From the NCBI GenBank assembly GCA_013112685.1, contig JABFGC010000002.1, forward strand, positions 442,832 through 506,831: DNA of 64,000 nucleotides. The letters run 5' to 3'. The first letter of the stretch is position 1, and each line of letters opens with the position of its first letter. The notes beneath the pieces are model-generated. The model saw only the letters and a program-made list of their open reading frames with translations, was not told the DNA's origin and made no database searches. The position numbers and the translations under genes were made by a program. This stretch comes from Chloroflexota bacterium. GTDB lineage: Bacteria > Chloroflexota > Anaerolineae > Anaerolineales > Villigracilaceae. Below, in pieces: positions 19,721 to 30,024 of the stretch.

Positions 19721-20466
19721 AAAAGTTGCGCACGACCATCGTCATTCCAACCTATAACGAAGCGGAGAACCTCCCAAAACTGGTCTCCGCTTTATTTTCG
19801 CTTCCGCTCGACCTGAAATTGCTCATCGTGGACGACAGCAGCCCGGACGGCACCGGCAGGCTTGCCGATGAACTTGCCAAAACGCATCCGGGACGAATCG
19901 AAGTGCTGCACCGTCCCGGCAAGATGGGTTTGCGTTCGGCGTATCTCAACGGGTTTCAGAAAATCCTCGATGGGGATGCCCAGGCCGTCGTCCAGATGGA
20001 TGCGGATTTTTCGCACGATCCCGCCAAACTGGTCGAGATGTCCGAACTTCTCAAGTCGTCGGATGTCGTGCTCGGTTCGCGCTACGTGCCGGGCGGGTCG
20101 GTGGACCAGAAATGGCCCCTGTGGAGAAAATGGCTTTCTGCGTTTGGTAACTTTTATGCGCGCTCCATTTTGAGCCTGCCCCTTCACGACGTCACCACCG
20201 GCTACCGCATGTGGCGCGCCGGGACGTTGAAGCAGATGCCTTTCGAACGCATCCAGTCGAACGGCTATATCTTTCTCGTCGAAATGATCTATCTGGCGCA
20301 CTGCCTGGAATTCAAGATCGGCGAATCACCCATTTATTTTGCCGACCGCCGTTTTGGAAAATCCAAGATGTCGTTCAAGATCCAAATGGAGGCGGCGATT
20401 CGCATCTGGCAGGTGTTGTGGAATTACCGCGACCTGCGCAAGGCGGGCAGGCTGGCGAGGTTGTAA
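19717..20466 (+). CDS. Polyprenol-phosphate mannosyl/glucosyltransferase (GT2)
   Basis: A 249-residue GT2 enzyme of the dolichol-phosphate mannose synthase (DPM1) type, which transfers a sugar from a nucleotide sugar to a lipid phosphate at the inner membrane face. Visible motifs are [12 protein letters not shown] at the start, [10 protein letters not shown], the metal-binding [16 protein letters not shown], and the acceptor-site stretch [11 protein letters not shown]. The short form has no C-terminal membrane helices, like Ppm1/Dpm1 catalytic units. The start is GTG at 19717, overlapping the upstream stop as GTGA. A hairpin terminator follows at 20523-20557. Its place in a signalling operon suggests output on cell-surface glycans, which is inference. 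Confidence 0.9.
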   Translation: MKKLRTTIVIPTYNEAENLPKLVSALFSLPLDLKLLIVDDSSPDGTGRLADELAKTHPGRIEVLHRPGKMGLRSAYLNGFQKILDGDAQAVVQMDADFSHDPAKLVEMSELLKSSDVVLGSRYVPGGSVDQKWPLWRKWLSAFGNFYARSILSLPLHDVTTGYRMWRAGTLKQMPFERIQSNGYIFLVEMIYLAHCLEFKIGESPIYFADRRFGKSKMSFKIQMEAAIRIWQVLWNYRDLRKAGRLARL

Positions 20467-20522
20467 TCCCTTCCTCAAACCCAATCTCTCTGATACAATC
20501 CCGCCCGCAAGCCGAAATCCCC

Positions 20523-20557
20523 AAAAGACCTCGGCATATCACGCCAGGTCTTTTTTA
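20523..20557 (+). terminator. Terminator of the roadblock-GT2 operon
   Basis: AAAAGACCT pairs with AGGTCTTTT across a 14-nt loop and ends in a T run. Confidence 0.65.
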
Positions 20558-20566
20558 TCGCCTGTT

Positions 20567-20629
20567 GGACGATGGACCATTGACCACGGACCATGGCAGA
20601 TCATTGTCCATCGTCAATCGTCCATGGTC
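20567..20629. repeat. Heptad-phased inverted repeat (GACCATT type)
   Basis: Units GACGATG, GACCATT, GACCACG and GACCATG, then the reverse-complement series GTCCATC, GTCAATC and GTCCATG. Period is 7 bp and the whole can fold back on itself. It lies between the GT2 gene and typA. The same type is at 61121-61220 and 63829-63896. Confidence 0.85.
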
Positions 20630-20651
20630 AAAATACTATCAAGAGAAAAGA

Positions 20652-22513
<1,862 letters not shown>

Positions 22514-22542
22514 TCACGGCGCAGTACTGTTGCAAATCAAAA

Positions 22543-22569
22543 AACAGCCCGCGATTTCCGCGGGCTGTT
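22543..22569. terminator. Terminator between typA and the M28 gene
   Basis: AACAGCCCGCG pairs with CGCGGGCTGTT. The minus-strand side has the better T run, so it mainly serves the M28 gene but may also stop typA transcription. Confidence 0.75.
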
Positions 22570-22609
22570 CGCTTGCCTGAAATTGGCGAGAGTCGCCTGT
22601 TGGGTGGAT

Positions 22610-24112
22610 TTATTCGGTCACGTGTTGTCCTGAATCTCCGGGATCCAACTGGAAGTTGCCCTTGCCCTTTTGCCCGTTGACATCCGCCGTGTTCATCGCA
22701 TATTGAAGCACAGTGTAAGCAATCGCATCCGAGTTTACATCCAGCGCGAAGTCGTTGTTGTTGGCAAAGGTATCGCATGCCTGATGGTAACAGGGATCGT
22801 AAGCAGTGCCTGCTGTGCCGCCCCAAACGTCGGCTTCAGCGGCGGTTTTTATTCCTTCAGCTCCCGTGAAGAGTCCGCCGGCAGGGATGCCCGCGAGGAT
22901 GAATTGGCGGTAGTCGGAGCGCCCGTCGAAATCGGTGCCTTTATACGGCAGGTTGACGCTATTGAAATACCGCTCGAAAGTTTTTTCTATTTCGGCTGAA
23001 CCTGCCGGGCCGGGACCTGCGCCTACGCCGTCTGAATTGTCGCCGTCGTAAATGAAGAAGACGTGATTTGGCGAACCGACCATGTCAAAATTCAGGTACA
23101 GGGCGATCCCGCCGAGCTCGGCTGGGCTGAGGTTGTTCACATAGAATGTGGAGCCGACCAGTCCAGCCTCTTCGGCGCCCCACCATGCAAAGCGTATCTT
23201 ATTCCGCGGTTTGACCTTTGCCATCTGCTCGGCAATTTCGAGCAAAGCAGCCGAACCGGAACCATTGTCGTTGATGCCGGGACCGGCGCTGACCGAGTCG
23301 AGATGTGCGCCTGCCATCACAACGTTGTTCGGGTCACCGTATGTGGATTCCGCCAGTACATTTTGGGTGGTCAGGGGCTCTCGAAGAGTATCAGTTTTCA
23401 GTCGCAGCACAAGGCCGGGAGTAGCCGCCAGTTGCGCTCCCACAGCGGCTGTCACGCCTGTAACGCCGATATTGAGAGCAAAGGTGTCGCCTAGCGTTCC
23501 GTTCAGATTTCCGGCAATATTGTTGTAGATAACCACACCGACTGCGCCGGCATTGTAAGCATTCGTCGCCTTGATAGCGAAGGTGCATGCGCCGCGCCGG
23601 ATGAGGGCAATGTTGCCAGCCGGGAATCCGGCGAAGTCAGCCGCATCGCATCCGGGAGTGGCGTCAGCGGGCGGCGCTGCCAGGGCTGTCACAGCCGCTG
23701 TAACATCACCGCTTCCAGAATACGACATAATGACATTCGCGATTGGTCCGCTCGGCCCCGGCGAGACCTGCTCAAGTATTGTGGGCGACAAGACTGTGAA
23801 TCGAACGAAATTAAATGTTTGATACGTCACGCTGTAGCCAGCCGCTTCCAATTTTTCCCCAACGTACTCTACAGATGCGTCATAACCCGGAGAACCTGCA
23901 GCGCGGGTCCCTCCGTTGGCATCGGCAATTGCCTGGAATGCGCCCTGGTGTTCGCGCACGCCTTCAAGGGTAACGCATTCAAGCAGTTTCTCGAAGGTGT
24001 TATTGACACGTGTATCGCAGGAGTTATCTCCAGCCATTGCAGTGGGCGTGACCGCGAACATGCCGCCCAGGATCGCGATGAGAACGGTAATTCGAATCAG
24101 TTTACCTAACAT
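22610..24112 (-). CDS. Exported M28 zinc aminopeptidase with PA domain
   Basis: A 500-residue secreted peptidase. A signal peptide covers about residues 1-27 (LIRITVLIAILGGMFAVTP, cleavage after AMA). A PA (protease-associated) domain lies inserted at about 130-235 (FPAGNIALIRRGACTFAIKA). The M28 catalytic domain carries the co-catalytic zinc ligands: His and Asp in AGAHLDSVSAGPG and GINDNGSG, catalytic Glu and ligand Glu in WWGAEEAGLVGS, Asp in NFDMVGS, His near the end in CYHQACDT. The family releases N-terminal amino acids from peptides. ATG at 24112 follows AAGGAGAGAGAC. A long untranslated leader of about 230 nt separates it from the best promoter match. Confidence 0.94.
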   Translation of the reverse strand: MLGKLIRITVLIAILGGMFAVTPTAMAGDNSCDTRVNNTFEKLLECVTLEGVREHQGAFQAIADANGGTRAAGSPGYDASVEYVGEKLEAAGYSVTYQTFNFVRFTVLSPTILEQVSPGPSGPIANVIMSYSGSGDVTAAVTALAAPPADATPGCDAADFAGFPAGNIALIRRGACTFAIKATNAYNAGAVGVVIYNNIAGNLNGTLGDTFALNIGVTGVTAAVGAQLAATPGLVLRLKTDTLREPLTTQNVLAESTYGDPNNVVMAGAHLDSVSAGPGINDNGSGSAALLEIAEQMAKVKPRNKIRFAWWGAEEAGLVGSTFYVNNLSPAELGGIALYLNFDMVGSPNHVFFIYDGDNSDGVGAGPGPAGSAEIEKTFERYFNSVNLPYKGTDFDGRSDYRQFILAGIPAGGLFTGAEGIKTAAEADVWGGTAGTAYDPCYHQACDTFANNNDFALDVNSDAIAYTVLQYAMNTADVNGQKGKGNFQLDPGDSGQHVTE

Positions 24113-24346
24113 GTCTCTCTCCTTATTCGTGAATTATGGTTTTTTCCGAACGCTATGGCGCCTTGGAAGAGGGATGCTTGTTGTTCTGACCAACCTCCTT
24201 TCGCTGGCAGGAAATGCTACGCATGAGACCCCGGTCTCATCTCCCTGGTTTGAATTGCTCATCCTGTAAAAGTTCTTCTTGTCAAGACATGAGCAAGTTA
24301 CAAGAAAGTGAAATTGATGTAGTTTAATCGGATAAACATTGTCGTC

Positions 24347-24375
24347 ATTATAGCAGTTTGAAGATTCGAATTCAA
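24347..24375 (-). promoter_or_regulatory. Promoter of the M28 peptidase gene
   Basis: On the minus strand TTGAAT (24375-24370) is 17 bp from a perfect TATAAT (24352-24347). The start codon is about 230 nt downstream. Confidence 0.6.
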
Positions 24376-24444
24376 GTAGGAGAAGAAGGTTTCCGAAAAC
24401 TTAAGATAATGTCAGACAAACCGTTTCCCATCTTTTGTTCGCAC

Positions 24445-24476
24445 AAAAAAACGACAGCGCTTGCGCCGTCGTTTTT
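24445..24476 (-). terminator. Terminator of the SH3b lipoprotein gene
   Basis: AAACGACGGCGC pairs with GCGCTGTCGTTT, with a T run on the minus strand 25 nt after the stop codon. Confidence 0.85.
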
Positions 24477-24500
24477 CGTGAAAATGGTCAGTGAATGCGC

Positions 24501-25241
24501 CTATGGGCACGTCATGGTGGCTGTGTTGCTGGTCGCTTCTCCCGCCGGGTTGAATACCTGGATTTGGTAACTGACACTCTCCCCGGAAGTAAGAGGGATT
24601 GTCTCGCTGTAGGTGGTGGAATTGGCTGGCAGGTCCGCCACCTTCTCGCCGTCGCGGATGATTCGATAGCCGGTCTCGTTGTCAGACCTGTCGTTCCAGT
24701 TCAACGTGATCTCGGTTTGCCCGTCGCCCCGGCAAAAATAGTTCCAGCCGTTTTGGGTGAACGTGGGCACATCGGGGACGCCGCCGGCGGGCGTGGGGGG
24801 AGCGGTGACGGTCGGCACGGTGGTGTAACTTCCCGATGGCGTGACGAATTCACCGGCTACCCAGCACGGACCCTTGTCCGTCTCGACGACCCAATAGTTT
24901 GGCGGATAGAAACCGATGATCTTGACCGAAATGGCGGGCAGGATTTGCGTGACACGCTCGTAATTCGTGCCGGGTCCGGTGCGGCAGTTGGTCACGTCTT
25001 CAAAACTTGCCAGCGGCTGCGAAAACGTCGGCGTGGATGCGGATGCGCCGGTGCCAGCCGGTTGCGTGGACGAGGCGGCGGTGGGGCTTGCCAGCGGCGT
25101 TTCGTTGTCAAGCATGGCGTCCACGGTCAATGCGGCGGCGGTGGAGATGTCGTCCGGTTCGGTCTGCTCTGAGGTAAGAGGCAGGTTGCAGGCCGAAAGG
25201 ATCATCCCTGCCGCGATCAGCAGGATGGCAGTTTTCTTCAT
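24501..25241 (-). CDS. Lipoprotein with SH3b and fibronectin III-like domains
   Basis: A 246-residue lipoprotein. The signal peptide ends in the lipobox ILSAC (Cys18). A low-complexity Ala/Thr/Pro/Ser linker (to about 75) leads to an SH3b domain (about 78-130: VTNCRTGPGTNYERVTQILP, then GPCWVAGEFV), a second Pro/Thr linker, and a C-terminal fibronectin III-like domain (about 165-246: LNWNDRSDNETGYRIIRDG, then SVSYQIQVFNPAGEA). The SH3b 'RTGPGTNY' pattern is that of cell-wall binding SH3_3 domains. No enzymatic domain is present; a surface-binding or scaffold role is likely. The start at 25241 has GGAGACGCCA upstream. Confidence 0.85.
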   Translation of the reverse strand: MKKTAILLIAAGMILSACNLPLTSEQTEPDDISTAAALTVDAMLDNETPLASPTAASSTQPAGTGASASTPTFSQPLASFEDVTNCRTGPGTNYERVTQILPAISVKIIGFYPPNYWVVETDKGPCWVAGEFVTPSGSYTTVPTVTAPPTPAGGVPDVPTFTQNGWNYFCRGDGQTEITLNWNDRSDNETGYRIIRDGEKVADLPANSTTYSETIPLTSGESVSYQIQVFNPAGEATSNTATMTCP

Positions 25242-25284
25242 TGGCGTCTCCGTAACCCGGCGGTATGTTTTTTGCTTCCGAAGT

Positions 25285-26448
25285 TTATTCTCCGTCGCCT
25301 TCCAGCCAGGTTTCCATGTAGGGCTTTTCCATTTCGAGCGCCTGTTTGGTCAGGTGCAATGGATGGAAGGTGTCCACCATCACAGCCAGTTCCTGCGTTT
25401 CGGTCTTGCCGATGCTGGCTTCGGTCATGCCGGGCTGCGGACCGTGCGGCAAGCCGAAAGGATGCAGGCTGATGTCGGAGCGGTCAATACCCTTGCGGCT
25501 CATGAAATTGCCTTCGGCGTAGTAGATGACCTCGTCCGACTGGATGTTGGAATGGTTGTACGGGGCGGGAATGCCCTCGGGGTGATAATCGAACAGGCGT
25601 GGGACGAACGAACAGACCACAAAGTTCCAGCCTTCGAAGGTCTGGTGCACCGGCGGCGGCTGGTGGATGCGTCCCGTGATGGGTTCAAAATCTTCGATGT
25701 TGAAGATCCAGGGGTAGAGATAGCCGTCCCAGCCGACCACGTCGTGAGGATGGTAATCCAGGATGTGCTGGGAGATGCGGTCGCGCACCTTCACGCGCAC
25801 CTCGAATTCGCCGCGTTCGGTGTGCGTTTCCAGTTCCTGCGGCGCGCGGATGTCGCGTTCGCAATAGGGGGCATGTTCCAGCAGTTGACCGTAATTGTTG
25901 CGATAACGTTTGGGCGGCTCGATCTGCGAGGGGTTTTCGATGGTGAAGAACTTCGATTCTTCGTTGAGTTCCATCTTCCAGGTCGTGCCGAAGGGGATGA
26001 CGATGTAATCGCCTTTGCGGAAGGGCAGGCTGCCGAACTGCGTCTTCAACGTGCCGCTGCCTTCGTGCACCCACCAGGTTTCGTAGGCTTGCGAGTTGCG
26101 GTAGAAGTAGTCCATCATGCCTTTGGGCGCGCGCGACACGCCGAGGATCACGTCGTTGTTTCCGAGCAGGGGAATTCTTCCAGCAACCGGATCAGCCCCG
26201 AGCGGAGTCTGAGCCGTTTGAAGGGCGCGGTGGCGGATCGGCCCAAAGTCCACGTATTCGGGTTTGGCGGGTCCGCAATCGGCGGTCTTCTTCACGCGCG
26301 GCGGCAGGAAGTGATGGTAAAGGATGGATTGAAGCGAGGAAAATCCTTCCAGCCCCATCAGTTCCTCGCGGTAAAGTTTGCCGTCCGGCTTTCTGAACTG
26401 CGTGTGGCGCTTGTGGGGGATTTTACCGAGCTTGTGATAGTAGGGCAT
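25285..26448 (-). CDS. hmgA: Homogentisate 1,2-dioxygenase
   Basis: Non-haem Fe(II) cupin dioxygenase that opens the homogentisate ring to maleylacetoacetate in tyrosine breakdown. It has 387 residues, in the short bacterial range. Family landmarks are an N-terminal MPYYHKLGKIPHKRHTQF, the WWVHEGSGTLKTQFG block, the conserved DVVGWDGYLYPWIFNIEDFEP, and the iron-site region with VHQTFEGWNFVVCSF, YNHSNIQSDEVIYYAEGNF and HPFGLPHGPQPG. The ATG at 26448 follows AAGGAGAACCC. The gene for the preceding step (hppD) lies 1.2 kb upstream on the same strand. Maleylacetoacetate isomerase and fumarylacetoacetase genes are not in the window. Confidence 0.93.
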   Translation of the reverse strand: MPYYHKLGKIPHKRHTQFRKPDGKLYREELMGLEGFSSLQSILYHHFLPPRVKKTADCGPAKPEYVDFGPIRHRALQTAQTPLGADPVAGRIPLLGNNDVILGVSRAPKGMMDYFYRNSQAYETWWVHEGSGTLKTQFGSLPFRKGDYIVIPFGTTWKMELNEESKFFTIENPSQIEPPKRYRNNYGQLLEHAPYCERDIRAPQELETHTERGEFEVRVKVRDRISQHILDYHPHDVVGWDGYLYPWIFNIEDFEPITGRIHQPPPVHQTFEGWNFVVCSFVPRLFDYHPEGIPAPYNHSNIQSDEVIYYAEGNFMSRKGIDRSDISLHPFGLPHGPQPGMTEASIGKTETQELAVMVDTFHPLHLTKQALEMEKPYMETWLEGDGE

Positions 26449-26623
26449 GGGTTCTCCTTATCTTTCTAAAACGATGGTTGACGTTCCGATAATATAACTC
26501 GAACTTCCTGCCGACTGTCAAGGGCTTACCGCCTGCTGGATGATTTTCATTTTGCCGCGCTTCAGGCTTGGACGTTGGGCTGATTCGGCTTCGGCAAGCG
26601 CTGCCGCAGCGGACGGCGTAACG

Positions 26624-27490
26624 TCATTGCGCGAGGATGGATTGGATCAGCGCGTCCAGCGGCAGGATGGATGGGGAGAAGGCATCGTCCGGCGCGGCGT
26701 TGAGTTTTTGGGTAACTGCATCGTAATACGCCTGAGCCGCTTCGTAATTTTCCCAATCGAACGGGATGCCGCCTTCGGGGACGGGATATTCCGGCGAGGG
26801 AAACTCTACCAGAAATGCGGCGTTCACCGGCAGGATGGCGGAGATGTAAAACGCGCCGTCGCTTGTGAGACCCTGAAACGTGTAGAACAGGCTGTGGTTG
26901 TTGACTGGCGAGATGTCCTGCCCAAACTGGGTCAGGTAACGGATTCAGCCGCCGTTTTGGAAGGTGAGAAATTTCTCGTTGGAGTGGAAGACCTGCCCGG
27001 CGTTGAACAACGGCAGGAAGGGCAGGCTGGCGGGCAGGGGAGCGCCGGGATCGGCAAGGAGCGCGCGCAGCTCGCCGATGATTTGCGCCGCGCCTTCGTT
27101 GACCTGCTCGAACTCCGCGGCGGGGTAGATGAAGATCTTTGGCTCGAAAAACGTCCCTTGCAGGGGGTAGCCTTCGAGGTCGAATTCGACGTATGCCGGG
27201 TAAATCTCCCAGATGGGCGCCTGCGGATCGAGCGAGGCAGAAATTGAAACGGGAGTCGCCCCGGCGGCGAGCCCCTGCGGGATGGTGAGCTTTTTCCCGG
27301 AGGCGCTGACGGCGATGCCGGACGGCTGGACAGGCGTCGGCTCGGTCTGCGAGGCGATGGCGGTCAGTGTGGCGGCGACGATGGTTTCCACGCCGGGCTG
27401 CTCCGGCGCGGCGGTGGGAGCGAGCGCTCCGCAAGCCAATGTGACGATCATCCACCCCGCCAAAACTACGATGTGTGTGTTGCGTTTCAT
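26624..27490 (-). CDS. Putative lipoprotein interrupted by an in-frame TGA
   Basis: A hypothetical lipoprotein, 288 codons if the internal stop is ignored. A signal peptide with lipobox TLAC (MKRNTHIVVLAGWMIVTLAC) is followed by a Thr/Pro linker and a globular part with LTIPQGLAAGATPVSIS and IWEIYPAYVEFDLEGYP. The stop TGA at 26945-26947 follows FLTFQNGG, and the same frame continues as IRYLTQFGQDISPVNNHSLF and DSILPLDALIQSIL-like sequence to a natural stop. A single GGA-to-TGA change would explain it, unlike the frameshifts elsewhere. Start: ATG at 27490 after GGGAAGGG. Function unknown. It separates hmgA from hppD. Confidence 0.7.
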
Positions 27491-27523
27491 GTTTGCCCTT
27501 CCCAAAATGGTTCACGTTGTTTA

Positions 27524-27590
27524 CTTGTCTTACGCGATGGAACGCAGGGGCGATCCGTCAGGGTTGTGGACAGGTCGCCCCTCACAAACC
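27524..27590. repeat. Palindromic element with AGGGGCGA/TCGCCCCT arms
   Basis: Begins TTACGCGATGG, then AGGGGCGATCCGTCAGGG faces GGACAGGTCGCCCCTC. Related arms occur at 34160-34185 and 59447-59478. A weaker hairpin (CCCGCTG with CAGCGGG, 27589-27619) follows and may end the hppD transcript. Confidence 0.55.
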
Positions 27591-27645
27591 CGCTGTCTGA
27601 AACCGAAGCAGTCAGCGGGTCCGGGCGAGGCGGGGTATTTATCCG

Positions 27646-28773
27646 CTAAAGATTGCCGCGGCGCGCCTGTTCCAGTTCGAGCGATTCAAACAGGGCTTTG
27701 AAGTTGCCCTTGCCGAAGCCCTGCGCGCCGTGCCGCTGGATGACTTCGATGAACATGGTCGGGCGGTCTTGAATGGGGCGCGTGAAGATTTGCAGGAGGT
27801 AGCCTTCGTCGTCGCGGTCTACGAGGATGCCGAGGTCGTGGATGGCTTTCATGTCCTCTTTGATGGAGCCGACGCGCTCGGGGAGCAGTTCGTAATAAGT
27901 ATCCGGCACGCGCAGAAATTCCACGCCGTTCCTGCGGAGTTTCTCCACGGTTTCAAGGATGTTGCCTGTGATAATGGCGACATGCTGCGCGCCGGGGGTG
28001 AGGTAGTAATCGAGATATTCTTCGATCTGGCTCTTGCGTTTGCCTTCGGCAGGCTCGTTGATGGGGAATTTGACGCGCCCGTTGCCGTTCTGCATCACCT
28101 TGGACATGAGCGCGGAATATTCGGTGGAGATGTCCTTGTCGTCGAAGTGCATGAGCTGGCGGAAGCCCATCACCTGGTGGTAGAAGTTGACCCAGTGGTT
28201 CATCTTGCCCAACTGCACGTTGCCGACGATGTGATCAATGGCGGCAAGCCCGGCTGAGTTGGTTTCGTATTGGATGGGTTTATAGGTAGGGGCGAAGACG
28301 CCCTTGTAATCGCCGCGGTCCACGAAGACGTGCAGGGTTTCGCCGTAAGTGTAAATGGCGGAAGTGCGGTAAATGCCGAAGTCGTCCTTTTCTTCGCGCG
28401 GCGTCCACGCGGATTTGCCGCCGCGCGAGGTGGTTTCCTTCCAGGCTTTTTCCACGTCGTCCACTTCGAGCGCGATGACTTTGACGCCATCGCCGTGTAC
28501 CATGTGGTGCGAAGCGAGCGGGCTGGAGGGGGAATACGCCGCGGAAACGATAAACCGCGCCTGCCCCGATTCCAGCACGTACGAAGCGAAGTCGCGGTTT
28601 CCGGTTTCGAGCCCCGAATAGGCAACGGGTTTGAAGCCAAACGCCTTCCACCAGTAATACATGGCATGCTTGGCGTTGCCCACATAAAAGTGGACGTGGT
28701 CCACCGATTTGATTTGAAGGAAGTCGGCTTCCTCGGTCATGGGTCGGGTAACGGGTTTTTCTTTTGTGACCAT
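27646..28773 (-). CDS. hppD: 4-hydroxyphenylpyruvate dioxygenase
   Basis: Fe(II) VOC-fold enzyme that converts 4-hydroxyphenylpyruvate to homogentisate, the substrate of HmgA encoded nearby. It has 375 residues with two VOC halves. The N-terminal half begins VDHVHFYVGNAKHAMYYW. The C-terminal half carries the iron ligands: His in AIDHIVGNVQLG, His in GAQHVAIITGNI, Glu in MFIEVIQRHG, followed by the family's C-terminal GFGKGNFKALFESLE helix. The start is ATG at 28773 with AAAGGAGAAGAT upstream; a longer frame extension is rejected. A 17-bp-spaced promoter is at 28839-28867. Confidence 0.95.
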   Translation of the reverse strand: MVTKEKPVTRPMTEEADFLQIKSVDHVHFYVGNAKHAMYYWWKAFGFKPVAYSGLETGNRDFASYVLESGQARFIVSAAYSPSSPLASHHMVHGDGVKVIALEVDDVEKAWKETTSRGGKSAWTPREEKDDFGIYRTSAIYTYGETLHVFVDRGDYKGVFAPTYKPIQYETNSAGLAAIDHIVGNVQLGKMNHWVNFYHQVMGFRQLMHFDDKDISTEYSALMSKVMQNGNGRVKFPINEPAEGKRKSQIEEYLDYYLTPGAQHVAIITGNILETVEKLRRNGVEFLRVPDTYYELLPERVGSIKEDMKAIHDLGILVDRDDEGYLLQIFTRPIQDRPTMFIEVIQRHGAQGFGKGNFKALFESLELEQARRGNL

Positions 28774-28838
28774 ATCTTCTCCTTTGGGTTGGCTTTTCCC
28801 GCTGTGCGGAACTTTCACGCTCTGCGGGTGACGCCGCC

Positions 28839-28867
28839 ATTTTACGACAAAGGATGTCCGAATGCAA
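28839..28867 (-). promoter_or_regulatory. Promoter of hppD
   Basis: On the minus strand TTGCAT (28867-28862) is 17 bp from TAAAAT (28844-28839). The start codon is about 65 nt downstream. Confidence 0.6.
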
Positions 28868-28906
28868 ACAAAAAAAGCCCTGCCATGAAGCGGGGCATTT
28901 TTGTCG
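28867..28906 (-). terminator. Terminator of the esterase gene
   Basis: On the minus strand GCCCCGC pairs with GCAGGGC and ends in a seven-T run, about 115 nt after the stop codon. It abuts the hppD promoter. Confidence 0.65.
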
Positions 28907-29018
28907 GTGGTTTCGTCATGCGGCTGGATCGGCGATATTCAAGGGAATCCTACGCATCCCCGCTCGTGACTGTGGCTCATAGGTACGGGGAGAAAAAAAA
29001 CCGATGGTGCGGATTCGC

Positions 29019-29939
29019 TCACGGCTTGGGATGAGCCGCGAAGAATTCCCAGATCAGTTCCGAGGCGGAGATGGATTGGGTCGGCTCATCGCCTCCGAGC
29101 CAGCCGGGACCTGAACTGCCGGGCCAGGCATGTTTCCCGCCGACGATGGCGTACAGTTCCACGGATGAACCTCTCGCGCATCCTTTCCAGACTTGATGTT
29201 GAACGTCCTCGAAGGAATTCGTTTGCGGCTGGGAGTTGCAGCCATTGAAGCCGATCCAAAAATCTATCGAGTCTTTGACCGAGACATACTCTGCCCCGGT
29301 CAGCGACTCCGCGCCCACGCCGCCTTCGTAGGGAAGGTGACGGTCATCCGTGCCGTGAAAATGGATCAACGAAACCGGTTCAGACGGGACGCAAGTCGTC
29401 AGGTTCTGGGTTCCGGCAACGGGGGCGATAGCGGCGAATATATCCGCCGCCTCGCACGCCAATCGGTAGGACAGGGTGCCGCCGTTGGACATGCCTGCGG
29501 CGTAGATGCGCTTCGGGTCAACCTGCGCGATTTCTTGAAGGTCGCTCAGAACTGCGCGGGTGAATCCGACGTCGTCAATATTGTTTTCCTGCGCGAAGCC
29601 GCAACAGGTCCCGCCGTTCCATGTCAGTACCTTGTCGTCGAGCCGCCCCGATCCGTTTGGATAAACGACGAGAAATCCTTCACGATCCGCGATCTCATTC
29701 ATGCCGCTCATGCGGATGGCGTTCTCCGCATTACCGCCCCCGCCGTGAAAGACGAACACAACCGGCGCGGGAGTTTCTTCGTCGAAGCCCTTCGGCGTAT
29801 GCAGGATGTAACCGCGTTCCCGCCCGTCGTAATCGAGCAGCCTGGGGATATCTTTTCCCGGCGCGGAAGCGGATCGTTTGCATGAGACGACCGCCAGCAC
29901 AACGACAATTGCGGCGGCGGGCAATCGAAAATTGTTCAT
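29019..29939 (-). CDS. CE1/PHB-depolymerase-type esterase, lipoprotein
   Basis: A 306-residue alpha/beta hydrolase of the LpqC / feruloyl-esterase / polyhydroxybutyrate-depolymerase group, exported as a lipoprotein (lipobox VVSC, Cys20). Visible are the oxyanion block VVFVFHGGGGNAENA, the nucleophile Ser in YAAGMSNGGTLSYRLA, the acid region VSLIHFHGTDDRHLPYEGG and the catalytic His in GGKHAWPGSSGPG. The natural substrate may be an acylated polysaccharide or polyester; the sequence cannot decide. The ATG at 29939 lies close to the next gene's 3' end, with a short intervening low-complexity stretch. No clear Shine-Dalgarno sequence is seen. Confidence 0.85.
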   Translation of the reverse strand: MNNFRLPAAAIVVVLAVVSCKRSASAPGKDIPRLLDYDGRERGYILHTPKGFDEETPAPVVFVFHGGGGNAENAIRMSGMNEIADREGFLVVYPNGSGRLDDKVLTWNGGTCCGFAQENNIDDVGFTRAVLSDLQEIAQVDPKRIYAAGMSNGGTLSYRLACEAADIFAAIAPVAGTQNLTTCVPSEPVSLIHFHGTDDRHLPYEGGVGAESLTGAEYVSVKDSIDFWIGFNGCNSQPQTNSFEDVQHQVWKGCARGSSVELYAIVGGKHAWPGSSGPGWLGGDEPTQSISASELIWEFFAAHPKP

Positions 29940-30024
29940 GGTTTGCCTTGATTGCCCGTCTTTCGACTGCGGGCGGCGCTTCGACTATGCTCAGCACGCA
30001 CCCTCGGCTCAGGACGGCGGAGAT

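Larger units (their letters stand above)
24113..24500. other. Intergenic region, 388 bp, no gene
   Basis: No coding frame is supported here. It holds the promoter match at 24347-24375, the probable long leader of the M28 gene, and the terminator of the downstream lipoprotein gene at 24445-24476. The middle is more AT-rich than its surroundings. Confidence 0.7.

Noticed and set aside
20211..20651. Upstream extension of typA into the GT2 gene
   Set aside because: No homology before the [20 protein letters not shown] start, and it overlaps a conserved enzyme in another frame.
24967..26469. 500-codon plus-strand frame over the lipoprotein and hmgA
   Set aside because: Antisense to two well-supported genes and lacks any recognisable domain.
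26562..27515. 317-codon minus-strand frame overlapping the interrupted lipoprotein
   Set aside because: It is Arg-rich shadow sequence; the other frame has a signal peptide, lipobox and the continuous downstream segment.
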